Positions 24,290 through 35,487 are shown, counted from the stretch's first letter. The stretch is DNA of 64,000 nucleotides from Strongylocentrotus purpuratus (GCF_000002235.5 NW_022145609.1:27606153-27670152), one strand, 5' to 3'. Notes: a model not told the origin generated them from the letters alone. A program made the numbers and translations.

Positions 24290-27200
24290 ATTTCTCTATC
24301 CCCCCCTCTCTCTCTCTCTATCCCTCTTTCTTTCTTTTTCTCTTTCAACTGCACTTGCTGTCTCTTCTTCTCCAAAAAAGCAACAGGTCAAGCTTCGTCA
24401 CAGCCATGCTCTGGCAGCAAAGAGCAGAGCTGCTGCAGCGATGGTTATGGTCTTAACTACACTCTACCTATGTTTGGCCAATGCCCTACGACTCGTCAAG
24501 AAGATGGGTCAATGGTGCAGACGATCCCTAAGCTCATCCCAGCATCTCTTCTTAGTGATATTCAGTGCAGGAGGAAGAACAAACATGGTATCCCTCCAGG
24601 AACAAGAGTTTGTCGCGTTCCAGGTATATGCATTATATTTATATGGAAACGACACAATCCCATTAAATTGCTTAAACCGCTGCATGACGTTTCAGAAGGA
24701 CCAATTTATTAAAAATACAAAGGCCCAAATAATTGAATATTGTTGACCATACATCGTGTACCAATGTTCGCAAAACTGCTTACTATTCGACTGCACATTT
24801 CTTTTATTCGAATAACTCTTTGCTACAACATGATAATAGTACGAGGACTGCGATAGGATTTAGCCATGTTTCTTGAAATCATTTTCTACGATTAATTTTT
24901 AATTTTTATTTCTATGAAATGTTTTCTGTAGATTGCATGAAAGAACCCTGTTCGAACAGTTGGTGCGAGGAGACTATGACTGGCTTCCATTGTCACGTCT
25001 TGGAGAGTAATATGACACCACGTAACACCACGACTTTGTCATCCATCGAATCTCCTACGAGTACATCGTCTCCGGTCCTTATCACTTCTCCCGGACCCTC
25101 ATCTTCACCAGAATCGGACAATTCAACCACGAATACATCGTCTCCGATCCTTACCACTTTTCCCGAAACCTCATCTTCACCAGAGTCGGACAATTCAACC
25201 ACGAATACATCGTCTCCGACCCGTACCACTTTTCCCGAAACCTCATCTTCACCAGAGTCGGACAATTCAAATACGAATACATCGTCTCCGGTCCTTATCA
25301 CTTCTCCCGGACCTTCATCTTCACCAGAGTCGGACAATTCAACCAAGAGTACATCGTCTCCGGTCCTTACCACTTCTCCCGAAACCTCATCTTCACCAGA
25401 ATCTGACAATTCAACCAAGAGTACATCGTCTCCGGTCCTTACCACTTCTCCCGAAACCTCATCTTCACCAGAGTCGGACTATTCAACCAAGAGTACATCG
25501 TCTCCGGTCCTTACCACTTCTCCCGAAACCTCATCTTCACCAGAGTCGGACAATTCAACCAAGAGTACATCGTCTCCGGTCCTTACCACTTCTCCTGGAA
25601 CTTCATCTTCACCAGAATCTGACAATTCAACCACGAATACATCGTCTCCGGTCCTTACCACTTCTCCCGAAACCTCATCTTCACCAGAATCTGACAATTC
25701 AACCACGAATACATCGTCTCCGGTCCTTACCACTTCTCCCGAAACCTCATCTTCACCAGAGTCGGACAATTCAACCACGAATACATCGTCTCCGATCCTT
25801 ACCACTTCTCCCGAAACCTCATCTTCACCAGAGTCGGACAATTCAACCACGTATACATCTTCTCCGGTCCTTACCACTTCTCCCGGACCTTCATCTTCAC
25901 CAGAGTTGGACAAGGCAACCACGGCTCTTGAGTCTGTCGGTGAGAACAATATACAAATAATGCACAGGTTTGAGTGCGTCGGTAAACTGGTGGGATTGTG
26001 TGCACGAGGTACCTTTGAATGGTTTTAGACCAAATTCAAAGGTACCGCGTGCACACAATTCCACGACCCACGGATTAAACCTGTGCATCATCTGTTTTAT
26101 AAGATGGGTCCCCAAAATTGTCAAAAATACAAAATTTTGTTTATTTACAGATTTACCGGATGCATGGCAAAATCATGCGTCCGGTTAATTTTTTGTACCG
26201 GACGCATGATTTTTAACTTATCAAGAAATTAAAAAAAAAAAAAAAAAAAAAAAAATTGTCAGTGCACATTAAATTGAAACTTAAAAACAACCAAAAAAAA
26301 AAAAGATAGATTTTTCATATTTTTTAAACAGATTATAATTATCAAAAAACACGAAAAACAAATAATTATCACCCCAAAAAACAATTATAAAAAAAAATCA
26401 TTAAAAATAAAAAAATTTATTAAAAAAAAATTATCAAAAAGAGAGAAAAAAAAAAGGATATTGGTGGTATCGATTGCCAATATCGCGTGCATCCAGTAAA
26501 AATAATTACATGGTAATTGACCAATCAGATTGCAGGGATTCTTCTACCCATCTTATAATACTCCTTTACTCATGATTGTGTTTCATGTGTCAGTAAATGT
26601 GTGCGTGTGCGTGTGCAGGAGTGCGCGTGTGTTTTGGTATAACCTATTTGATAATTCAATAATATCATGTAGATCTCAACCCCTGGTTAATTATATCTCT
26701 AACAACCTTATACAACCATGAAAACCAATGCCGTGTAGGGGGCAGGGGTCATTGCCCCCCTCCCCAAATAAAGATTTATCGGGATATTTTCATTCACCGC
26801 AATTTAACATTTCTGTCAGATTCATCCATATCATTCATATTCACATTGTTGGGACATTCGCTTTGACTTCTCCCATAGGATGAGGCTGGCTATTGGTTTA
26901 TCCAAAACGTTCTCCATTCACAAACAATTCCATCACGTCCACATTATAAATTTCTTTAGCCGTTGTTTACAAGGCAGAACATTGAGGATGAAATATTGTA
27001 TGATTTGCCAGTGAACCTTTGTTGCCATTCATGGGATTCCACTTTTAAATAAAGAAACAGTTTTCTTTCTAGAGCAGGGATTTACCTTTGAAACTGGCGG
27101 ATTCGTCAATTTAATTACACTTATTTTCAGTCTGTGAATCTGATTCCCTTGCTTGCATAAACAACAATTTTAAAGAGACATCGCTGTAGAAACAACATCT

Positions 27201-30200
27201 CATCAAAATAATGTCAAAAACCTGCCACCAACAGTAACAACCCTGGAAAAATAAATGTTCATCAGGTTTGAACTAGATGTACACCTATTGTCGCAAATAA
27301 TTATATTTACAACCCGCATAATCTTATTGTAATATGTTCTATACTGGTGTAATCATAAAATCACAATCTAATTTATTTTGATATCACCGCTACAGCAAGA
27401 TGTCCAGATAAGTGGGTGGAAGGACGTATCAGCAACAAATGCTACTTTCTCGATCTCGAGGGATCCTGGTTCTCATGGTACCAAGCAAGAAACGTTTGTG
27501 CAGCCATGAATGTCACAAACCCGAATGGTCGTGTCATCCACGCACAGCTTCTTGTTTTGGAGAGCAACGACGAGATGTTAGAATTGAGGCAGAATTTAAT
27601 AGATTCCTTTGGGTTTTGGTATGATCAGTGGATGAATGCGCGCCGAGTTTGGCTCAACTGCAACGACATGCAGGAGGAAGGGACATATTACTGTGATACG
27701 AACGGCGAAAGCATCCCCATGCAATACTCTAGTAAGTGTTCTGTATTCCTGCTGTCCTTGTAATATAATGTGCAACAAAATTGTACCCCCCTTGAGCGCC
27801 AGGGGGGGGGGGGGGCATCTCAAAAAAAGGTAAAATTAACGTTAAAAAATGTAAAAATACACATTTTTTTCCCAAGGGGGGGGGGGGGGCCTTCTGGATC
27901 CGCCAATGAGAAGCGCCATTGTATTTTTCCTAAATTATTGATAACCTACCAGCAATTTACGACAACAAAAATGTGATTGTATGCAAGAATGCCTGCGACA
28001 CGTACAATTGTCATTATTTAATTGTGTGTGGCTATGCCACTTATAATATTTATAATCACTATATCACTCCCTCTCTTCACCCTCTACCATCTATGTTCCC
28101 CTGTTCTACTTCTCCCGTATTCCCATGTGTTACGTAACATTGAAGGAACTTTGGGAGATATATTTTGAACGTTAAAGACAGGTTTCAAAATCTCCCCAAA
28201 CAGATTTTAGGGACAGACCTAGAGACAAAAAATACTTTTTTTTCTCTCATGAGGCATAACGTATCGATAGCAATACAAAAAAGAATCGATGATTGAGATG
28301 CGGATTGCCACTCACCTTTTTTCATTTGCAGAGATCCATTTTCCTTATCCAATATCAACGTTTTATTCTCATTTAAGACTGGGATGACGGGCAACCAAGC
28401 GATGATGGCACCGGTGATAATCCAAAGGACTGTGTTTCGACGCTGGAATATTGGCCATTTCGGTGGACCTTAGGGGATTTCTCCTGTGCCGAAAGCTATT
28501 CCAAAACTGTTTGTGAAATTACCAGATTCGGGGAAAATTTCACTACGTCAATACAGTCAGTGGCTGAATCTTCAAAAAGTACTTTGTCTCCAGTCGCTAC
28601 CTCTCAATCCTCGATGCTACAAGAAGGTATATAAGATTCGCCTTTTATATATACAGTGCTTCCCAGAAAAAACGAAACCGATAATTATCGTTGTTTTATC
28701 ATAACTTAATCACAATTATATGACACATATTTGTAAAGCTTAGATCCTCCTTTTTTATTTGATGCAATTCATATGATGCATATTTCACGCATGAGTGATC
28801 AAAAATTATTTGAAGAGAGGGTACCAACAAGTCATTTGGCGGGCGGTATCTGAATTTCAAAGAGAAAATCACATTTCTAGAAAGTTCATTATGACACCTT
28901 AATCAGGAAAAATGAGCCAGGAACAACAAAGTTCTGTTTGTTTAGAGTAATGCTTGCATTTCCATAATTTGATTTTAACGAATTCGCTTTCACTGGCTGC
29001 CTGCCGTAGCAACAAACAGAGTTGACAAAAGGCTTATCTCCGTTTCGTTTACGACAGTTTAATGTTTAGAGACAGCTATGTACTGTTCATTATGTTCATT
29101 TATGCTGGAAAATATCTGTATAGACACAGCCACCGATTTATTACGTGCGTTTTTTAGAGATCATAAAATATCATTTATCTTCATGGATGAAGAAAAAAAA
29201 AATTGGTGTTGGATACTCTTTCTCCTGCTCCGTTAGTATTGAAAAAGTAGCATGTTTTATTTCATTAATTCATTTTGTTCTTTTTGTTGCTCTTGCTGGT
29301 GTTGTTGTCGTTGTTGTTTATTTTTTTCATTACAATTAAAACTTTTTCAGCAAGTTGTCCAGATCAGTGGGTGGAAGGAGCAAAAAAGTGCTACTATTGG
29401 GCTGACGGCATTTACTCGGACAAGTCATGGAATGAGGCAAGAAACGTTTGTGCATACATCGATGTAACAAACCCGAATGGTCTTGCCCTCAACGCACAGC
29501 TTCTTGTCTTGGAGAGCAACGACGAGATGCTAGAATTGAGGCAGATTTTGATAGATTTATATGAGTATTGGTATAGTAGTTGGTGGTGGTCGTGGTATTA
29601 TAATAACCAGGTCCGGACCCGGATTTGGCTCAACTGCAACGACATGGAGGAGGAAGGGACATTTTATTGTGATACGAACGGCGAAAGTATCCCAATGCAA
29701 TACACAAGTGAGTTTTTCACGTTCATTTTTTTTTAAACATCAGCAACCATCCCTTCTCGTCTCCTCCACCCCCTAAGGTCCCTTTCCCCAACTCTTCCTC
29801 TCTTCCCTTCAATCTCTCTAAACCTTGCTGTCGCTTTCTTAGCCTTAATTTGCCTCACGTTTATCATCTAATGAAACATTTTTAACCACATACCCCTACG
29901 TCTCCATTGACATTATGCCTGAAGGAACTTTTTGTTGTTTTTGATGTAACTTTGTGGAATGGAAAGGGAGCCGTATCGAGAGGTAAACTACTCCCCGGGT
30001 AAACACTGAAATTATGGTTCTGTTCAATAATATTTCAAATAAATACATGAAAATAAGTCATATTACTTGATACAAGTTTTAATCCAGCTAAGGTGCTATT
30101 CTAATTTAATAAACAAAATTGAACAAAACCTATATCATGCAAGAAAACAAAAACGACTGACTGTTCGTAATTCCTTTCGCAGTTTTCCTTTGTTTGTTTT

Positions 30201-31283
30201 GTTTTGTCTTGAGTTTTTAGCGTTCAAAAAGAATGTTTTTACGAGGTTTTGTCCCTGAATGATATCCGGGGGAAGGTGTGACTCTCAGGCACAAGTGCTA
30301 TCCACCCGTGTCCATGAACCTCTGAAATGAACCCTAATGGCGCATCGCACCTTTTCAGAAATTACCCTAATGGCGTATGTATTGCACATTTTCCGAAATG
30401 GACCCTAATGGCGTATGTAAGAAAACATCGAAACCTGTAAACCTGAAAAGGAACCCATTTTTTAAGAAAACGTCAAAACCTGTGAATCTGAAAACAAAGG
30501 ATGTTCATCCACATTACACAAAACATACTAATGATTTATATATTCCATTGTAAAAAAATACCATACTTCACGTAGATCAGTAACATATATTCTGGAATGA
30601 TTACTTGGAATGCAATACCTACCGATATAAAATATGTGTCCATCTCTTTCCTAATTCAAACGAAAGTACAAACGTCTTCTCATGAAGGAATTTCAATCTT
30701 AATTATGTTTAATTAGTCTGAACACACTTGTTTATATACTACCCACTTTTTCTGTTCTCTTTACTTTGTATAATTATCTGCGGACATTGGAGCCCTGCCT
30801 TTGAAAGGCCAATGGCCTCTAATGGCTCCTCCATATTCTTGTTATTGTTTATATATTTTCTTATATGTAAAATGGATTGTTGAATGTATTTTTTACGAGA
30901 ATTGGAAATAAAATGAATGTATGAATGAATTAATGAAAAGGTACCCTTTTTTGTGCGGTCAGCGCTTGAAAAACACCCCTTTTTAAGGAAAACGTCGACG
31001 AGGCCGTATAGCTGAAAAGGCACCCTTTTCGACGTTTTTTCTGGACGCGAGTGCGTAGCCAATCATGTTGGGAGTGACCCCCCCCCCCCCCCGATGACAT
31101 GTGCCGCTGAATAAGAGACAGACTTTCGATTGGGACATGTCTCAGAAACAACATATAAAATCATAATTGGTCTACTTCTACGAATTACTATTATGTTCCA
31201 ATAGATGTATTTACAAAATCAGTTTTCACTGTTTATTATATTAGTCTTTCTTCTTTTGTTAAGTACCCAAAGTTAATGTTTGT

Positions 31284-31314
<31 letters not shown>

Positions 31315-31579
31315 TTATCTCTCCCCTCTCTCTCTCTCATCTCTCTCTCTCTCTATCTCTCTCTTTATCTCTCTCTCTCTCTCTCACCCTCCGTCCATCT
31401 CCTTCTCTCTCGTTTTAGACTGGGCTAACGACAAGCCGGATGATAACGTTACTGATAACGTTCCAGAGGACTGTGTCTCGACCGTCGGCTATTGGCCTTT
31501 TGTCTTGACTTTCGATGACGTCAGCTGCGATGATGGAAACGATCTCGTTGCTGTAATTTGTGAAATTAACAAATTCTAA
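22996..31579 (+). CDS. secreted mucin-like protein with two C-type lectin domains (gene model)
   Basis: Exons: 22996-23017 (tentative), 24381-24623, 24932-25939, 27396-27731, 28378-28626, 29351-29707, 31419-31579. Every intron is phase 1 and the chain gives exactly 792 codons with stop. Order in the 791-residue product: short hydrophobic start MVILLITATGQA (a weak signal peptide), Cys-rich head with an EGF-like end (about 8-110), 12 mucin-like repeats (about 125-412), C-type lectin domain 1 (about 427-595), Ser/Thr linker, domain 2 (about 622-790), stop. No transmembrane segment follows, so it is probably secreted. C-type lectin domains bind sugars or proteins; here both Ca-site motifs differ from the canonical EPN/QPD and WND (QPS with LGD; KPD with FDD), so Ca-dependent sugar binding is uncertain. 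Echinoderms have large lectin families used in immunity, which is a possible role by inference only. Confidence 0.75.
23630..24350. repeat. (CA)n and (CT)n rich intron DNA
   Basis: Several units of CCATCCCTATACTACACACA-type sequence are repeated (about 150 bp period at 23,715, 23,840 and 23,990), with CA, CG and CT runs between. Open frames in it are artefacts of the repeat. Confidence 0.85.
24381..24623 (+). CDS. lectin gene exon 2, Cys-rich head
   Basis: Encodes about 80 residues with Cys pattern CSGSKEQSCCSDGYG, FGQC, DIQC and VCRVP. Acceptor ccaaaaaag, donor gtatatg. I do not recognise this module; the last Cys joins an EGF-like segment in the next exon. Confidence 0.65.
24932..25939 (+). 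CDS. lectin gene exon 3, EGF-like end and mucin repeats
   Basis: Begins DCMKEPCSNSWCEE, an EGF-like end, then 12 tandem units of 24 residues on the pattern TNTSSPVLTTSP-ETSSSPESDNST. Rich in Ser, Thr and Pro with many N-X-S/T sites, so heavy O- and N-glycosylation is expected and the region would form an extended stalk. Donor gtgagaac follows the end of the array. Confidence 0.85.
25050..25915 (+). repeat. 72-bp coding minisatellite, 12 units
   Basis: Twelve 72-bp units in frame. Some neighbouring units are almost identical and fall into sub-types (KSTSSP units 5-8, TNTSSP units 9-11), which suggests recent unequal exchange. The opposite strand is also open throughout because of the codon composition. 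Confidence 0.95.
25962..26115. mobile_element. fold-back repeat with TTTATAAGATGGGTC module
   Basis: GCACAGGTTT at the left pairs with AAACCTGTGC ending at 26,087, with an internal palindrome around GTGTGCACGAGGTACC. The adjoining TTTTATAAGATGGGTC also follows fold-backs at 32,877 and 52,700, so these three belong to one family or share a module. Confidence 0.6.
26225..26460. repeat. A-rich tract
   Basis: Several poly-A runs separated by short AT-rich words, after a pair of inverted CCGGACGCATGAT-type sequences at 26,156-26,212. Confidence 0.8.
27396..27731 (+). CDS. lectin gene exon 4, N-terminal half of C-type lectin domain 1
   Basis: Encodes CPDKWVEG, NKCYFLDLEG, ARNVC, LLVLESNDEM and WLNCNDMQEEGTYYCDTNG, the usual landmarks of a long-form C-type lectin domain with its extra N-terminal disulphide. 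Donor gtaagtg, phase 1. Confidence 0.9.
27776..27915 (-). mobile_element. fragment of a hAT-type G/C-tract element
   Basis: Contains TTGAGCGCCAGG, two poly-G tracts and CTGGATCCGCCAATG, resembling in order the outer part of the elements at 35,052 and 62,624. Lies in the intron that splits lectin domain 1. Confidence 0.5.
28378..28626 (+). CDS. lectin gene exon 5, C-terminal half of lectin domain 1 and linker
   Basis: Encodes WDDGQPSDD, PKDCVSTLEYWP, WTLGDFSCAES and TVCEITRF, then a Ser/Thr-rich linker ending SSMLQE. The Asn before WDDG is made across the splice junction. The position normally EPN or QPD reads QPS. Confidence 0.9.
28654..28880 (+). mobile_element. CAGTGC-end repeat, uninterrupted copy
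   Basis: TA followed by CAGTGCTTCCCAGAAAAAAC; matches the minus-strand repeat around 16,380-17,152 over about 220 bp. It holds the intact target sequence (TTGTTTTATCATAACTTAATC) into which the 540-bp TTAA element inserted in the other copy. Confidence 0.65.
29351..29707 (+). CDS. lectin gene exon 6, N-terminal half of lectin domain 2
   Basis: Encodes SCPDQWVEGAKKCYYW, ARNVCAYIDVTNPNG, LLVLESNDEM and WLNCNDMEEEGTFYCDTNG. Very close to exon 4 at both protein and DNA level, with an insertion of Trp/Tyr/Ser (SSWWWSWYYNNQ) before WLNC. Produced by duplication of a two-exon unit. Confidence 0.9.
30320..31095. repeat. repeat region with ACCCTAATGGCG and ACCCTTTT motifs
   Basis: ACCCTAATGGCG occurs three times between 30,332 and 30,416, followed by AAACCTGTnAAnCTGAAAA units; related AAAAGGTACCC / AAAAGGCACCC units return at 30,938-31,040, ending in a poly-C run. 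The block 30,740-30,935 between them looks like a LINE 3' end (GAAATAAAATGAATG tail), so the outer repeat may be interrupted. Confidence 0.5.
31283..31405. repeat. (CT)n microsatellite
   Basis: CT-rich tract just upstream of the last lectin exon; it supplies the polypyrimidine tract of the acceptor cgttttag. Confidence 0.9.
31419..31579 (+). CDS. lectin gene exon 7, end of lectin domain 2 and stop
   Basis: Encodes WANDKPDDN, PEDCVSTVGYWP, TFDDVSCDDG and VICEINKF, then TAA. The stop directly after the last lectin strand indicates no membrane anchor. A possible AATAAA lies at 32,112-32,117. Confidence 0.9.
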
Positions 31580-31599
31580 AATGAGGATGGTCGTAACAT

Positions 31600-33180
31600 T
31601 TGACCCGTTAACTAATTGAGTTCTGCCCCCGCCCCCCTCCCACTCAGTGTTATTTAGGGTACGCATATGCTTGTTCCCTCTTTTTGAAAGCACAGCCTTG
31701 GAGACCCCCTAAATACGGGAAAATGCTCAATGTACCCCCCCCCCCCCCCTAAATTTGGAATAATTTCTCAGGAGTCCAAAGAGATGAGAGAAAAAAAAGA
31801 AAAAAAACACCCCTTTTTAAAGAAATCTCCGGGTGAAAAGTCAAATCACACCCCTTTTTTTACAATTCTCGGGCCAGACTTTGTCGCACGAAAAGTACCC
31901 CTTTACCGGACATTCTGGTAACACGCATACGGTCATTCCGACCCCGGAGTGGGGGGAGGGGGGGGGGGGAGGGGTTCTGCCATTCCGTATATACACTGAA
32001 TTACTTCAGATTGAACATTATCGTGCGTCATGTAGGCAATGAGGATTAGAGGAATTAACCCCGCCATAATTATGGGGTACTCGGCTTAGATGGGAGCAGA
32101 CAAATCAAATCAATAAACGAATCGATGTTATTATGTTGTTAATCGGATAAAGAGTACTTTTTTTCTTCTTCTTTTTTTTACAGTAAAAGTCTATTTAATG
32201 ACAGAGAATTTTCCTAATGGCAATGCGGTTTAGTTCTCATACATGGGGAAATCTCCATCCATTAGTATCCAAAGACTAAAACATAATGCGTATATGAATG
32301 GATTATATTCGAATACATAGGTTAATTAATAAGATTTGTGTTAAATAAGTTTGGGTTCGCTTACGCTCTGGTTATGAAATAAGAAAATCTCACATCTTGA
32401 CAAGCGCATTTATTGTATAAATAATACATGTTATGTATGCATTTTTCAGCTATCTTGTAAACAACCTGAGTGTATTAATTAAAGAGCAATCGAATGTACA
32501 TATTATTATTTATATAACAACTTTGGTATCCCGTGTGTTAAGCTATATTATTAAAAATGTAAGTTTTCAATCATTTTTTTTTCTTTCTTTTAAATACATG
32601 GTCATCATCTATTCTTCATTTTATTTTCATTTTTTAATGTTTTTTCTATTTAAATTGAAAATTCCATTCATATATTTCTTGTAAATTATCAAGGATAATT
32701 CTGGAATGATAAGTTATTTTATGAGGATACCAATTAATTTGTATTATACCTGTTTACATGCTTGTGTTTTTATCTATTTTGTTTTATTCTTACCAAACAG
32801 GGCCTCATGGAAGACCACCAAATTGGTGATTATGTGCAACCCTGTATAATTATCAGAAAGAAATGAGTAGATGTTTGCGAGCGCATTGTTTAGTGAATAT
32901 GCACTGCACGCAGGTTAAGTCATAGCATATAAAATGAACGAGACTTGTCGAGTTCACTGTCAGTCCAATTGTGACTTAACCATGTGTAGTGCATATCACT
33001 GATTCACGAGCTAAAAACACTAAAAGCATTATTTGTTTGATAAGATGGGTCTACAATATGAGTTAAAAGTCGAGAAATTGACGGTTGTTATCACCAAAAT
33101 ATTTATTAATTAATCAAGATTATTTGATTTACTTTTTTAAAAATCATATTATTTTGATATTATTATCTTACTATTTTGAT
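31600..33180. other. no gene seen downstream of the lectin gene
   Basis: Holds a poly-C run (31,735-31,749), CCCCTTTTT-type repeat units (31,809-31,905) and a fold-back repeat at 32,877-33,011. Otherwise AT-rich DNA. Confidence 0.4.
32877..33060. mobile_element. fold-back repeat, TAGTGAATATGCACTGCA family
   Basis: TAGTGAATATGCACTGCACG and the later GTAGTGCATATCACTGATTC form inverted arms; GATAAGATGGGTCTACAATA follows. A second copy is at 52,700-52,885. Confidence 0.7.
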
Positions 33181-33184
33181 ATTG

Positions 33185-33265
33185 TATGTTTGTATGTATG
33201 CACGGTCCTACGGAAGAGCAGTCCATGGGCTGAGGCAGGTATTCGTGCTTAAATAAATAAATGAA
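33185..33265 (+). mobile_element. probable LINE 3' end fragment
   Basis: GCAGTCCATGGGCTGAGGCA followed by GGTATTCGTGCTTAAATAAATAAATG; short 3'-terminal sequence with an A/T-rich tail, as left by 5'-truncated non-LTR elements. Confidence 0.4.
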
Positions 33266-33276
33266 ATGAAAAATAA

Positions 33277-33792
33277 AACTTCTGAAGCAATAACAACTCA
33301 CATAAGTTTCCTACTAATATAAGGCAGTCCTTGTCACGATCAAACTTCTGAAGCATAAACCACTCACATAACAATGTTTCACTAAGAGCATACCACTAAT
33401 AAGGCAGTCCTTGTCACGATCAAACTTCTGAAGCATAAACCACTCACATAATGATGTTTCACTTAGAGCATACCACTAATAAGGCAGTCCTTGTCACGAT
33501 CAAACTTCTGAAGCATAAACTACTCACATAACAATGTTTCACTAAGAGCATACCATTAATAAGGCAGTCCTTGTCACGATGAAACTTCTGAAGCATAAAC
33601 TACTCACATAACAATGTTTCACTAAGAGCATACCATTAATAAGGCAGTCCTTGTCACGATCAAACTTCTGAAGCATAAACCACTCACATAACAATGTTTC
33701 ACTAAGAGCATACCACTAATAAGGCAGTCCTTGTCACGATCAAACTTCTGAAGCATAAACAACTCACATAATGATGTTTCACTAAGAGCATC
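33277..33792. repeat. 80-bp minisatellite, about 6.5 units
   Basis: Units begin AAACTTCTGAAGCATAAAC at 33,342, 33,422, 33,502, 33,582, 33,662 and 33,742, a strict 80-bp period; the first unit (33,277) is shorter. Units differ by only a few bases. Not a CRISPR array: no conserved repeat with unique spacers. Confidence 0.95.
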
Positions 33793-34924
33793 TGCATAAT
33801 CTAAAGTAATCATTTTGACAGTCTTACGTTTAGTCTATATTTGTCGCCTCCTCCATTTCTTTCCCTTCCTTCCACCCCTCTCTCCTCTTTTCTGTCTCTT
33901 TATTTTTCCATGAAAATTCGATAGAAATACTAACTGTACCCCGTGCTATACGCAACTATACCTTGATGTTTGAAATTATTGAGGAAAGGCTATGTTGACC
34001 TTTGCTGACCTCTCTAGCATCCACTGGATTTTCTTTCACGTTATGCCGTATAAATGTATATCATGAATATTTCACTTTTTGTTGTACAGTTGTTGTTGTT
34101 GTTGTTGGCATATTACTCCTATTATGCATGTAATGGATAAAATCAACAAGAACAACAAGAAAGAATCAAGAAAAGCAACAACAAGATTAAAACTAAAATA
34201 CAGTACAACCTTTAGGTTGATTAATCAATATTTACTGTTTTACATATTTATTTTTCCCCATGGGACTGGTCGAAAGTAAGAATTATTCATAATGCAAACT
34301 CAGTTTCTTATATGAACTTGTACTAGTACTTAGTATGCCGTTCTTGTTGATACCCCAGTACAAGTCAATACAAAATGATTAACACAACTAGTTATATGAC
34401 TTACAACTTTTGAAAGCTGATCTCTGATTTGAAGAAATTCTCTTTCGGGAAATTTAGGATATTTCATGTTTGTTAAGTAGTGCACACAATTAACAGTTAT
34501 TTGTGTAATTGATTTAAACAGTGAGATGGATAAATCTGATAATAAAGGGTACAATTTTCGTTGACTTTTAGCATTCAGGGTCAACAATACTAAACTAAAC
34601 TGTGTTTTACCCAATTTGAATGCTTGCCAACTGTTTATGCTGTATTTCCTTTTCCTTTTTAGGTTGGGCATATCGCAGTAATACTGTTAACAAAAATAAT
34701 CACCCTGTTTCAAACGGACGCTAATGATACAGATGAAGACATAAAAAGCTGACAAATATTATGAAAATGAACGATATTATATCATCTGATTATTTAAATG
34801 CTTAAACCACTTTCGACAGTCATTTGGAGAGTCTAGAGGTATCCACACAACAACAACAAATCACGAGAATTTGGAACCATTTGAAAAATTGATCTGGAGG
34901 TAAAACAAAAATTCTTCTTCATCA

Positions 34925-35035
34925 TCTTCATTTTCTTCTTCTTCTTCTTCTTCTTCTTCTTCTTCTTCTTCTCCTTCGTCTTCTTTTCCTCCTCCTTTTC
35001 CCCTACGTTTTCTTCTCCTTCTTCTTCATGGATGT
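34925..35035. repeat. (TTC)n microsatellite
   Basis: TTC/CTT-rich tract directly to the left of the hAT-type element. Confidence 0.85.
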
Positions 35036-35051
35036 GGGGGGGGGGGTGGGG

Positions 35052-35324
35052 CAGTGGCGGATCCAGGGGGGGGCCCGGGGGGCCCGGGCCCCCCCCCCCT
35101 TGAGAAAAAAAATCATGTAAAATCACGTGATTTTTACCTTTTTTGGGGGTTGGGCCCCCCCTGGCGCTCAAGGGGGGGGGGTGCAAATTGAAATTTTTTT
35201 GAGGATAAAAAAAAAAAAAATGTGCTCACTACCCCCCCCCCCCCCCCCCCCCCCCCCAACGAGCGAATTTTTGGCCGGCGCGTTTTTCAAATTTTCGGGA
35301 GCAAAAAAAAAAAAATGTGCTCTG

Positions 35325-35389
<65 letters not shown>

Positions 35390-35487
35390 ACTGAGCGACT
35401 TTTCGGCCGGCGCGATTTTCAAATTTTCGGGAGCAAAAAAAAAAAAAGTTGGGCCCCCTCCCCTAAGAAATCCTGGATCCGCGCCTG
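35052..35487. mobile_element. 436-bp hAT-type MITE with 8-bp target duplication
   Basis: Ends CAGTGGCGGATCCAGG and (reverse complement) CAGGCGCGGATCCAGG. GGGTGGGG precedes (35,044-35,051) and follows (35,488-35,495), an 8-bp duplication as in the hAT superfamily. Interior: inverted poly-G/poly-C flanks, AAATCATGTAAAATCACGTG, and two copies of a module poly-C - GAGCGA - GGCCGGCGCG - TTTTCGGGAGCAAAA. Confidence 0.85.
35328..35389 (+). repeat. 62-base poly-C run
   Basis: Uninterrupted run of C inside the hAT-type element. Shorter C or G runs occur at the same place in related copies. Run length may be unreliable in the assembly. Confidence 0.9.

Noticed and set aside
24993-25949. Long minus-strand open frames opposite the mucin exon
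   Set aside because: They mirror the 72-bp repeat; lack of stops is a by-product of its codon composition.
24919-31579. Joining the lectin exons to the Tie-like gene as one transcript
   Set aside because: The lectin frame ends in a stop at 31,579 right after a complete lectin domain and the Tie-like gene has its own signal-peptide exon.
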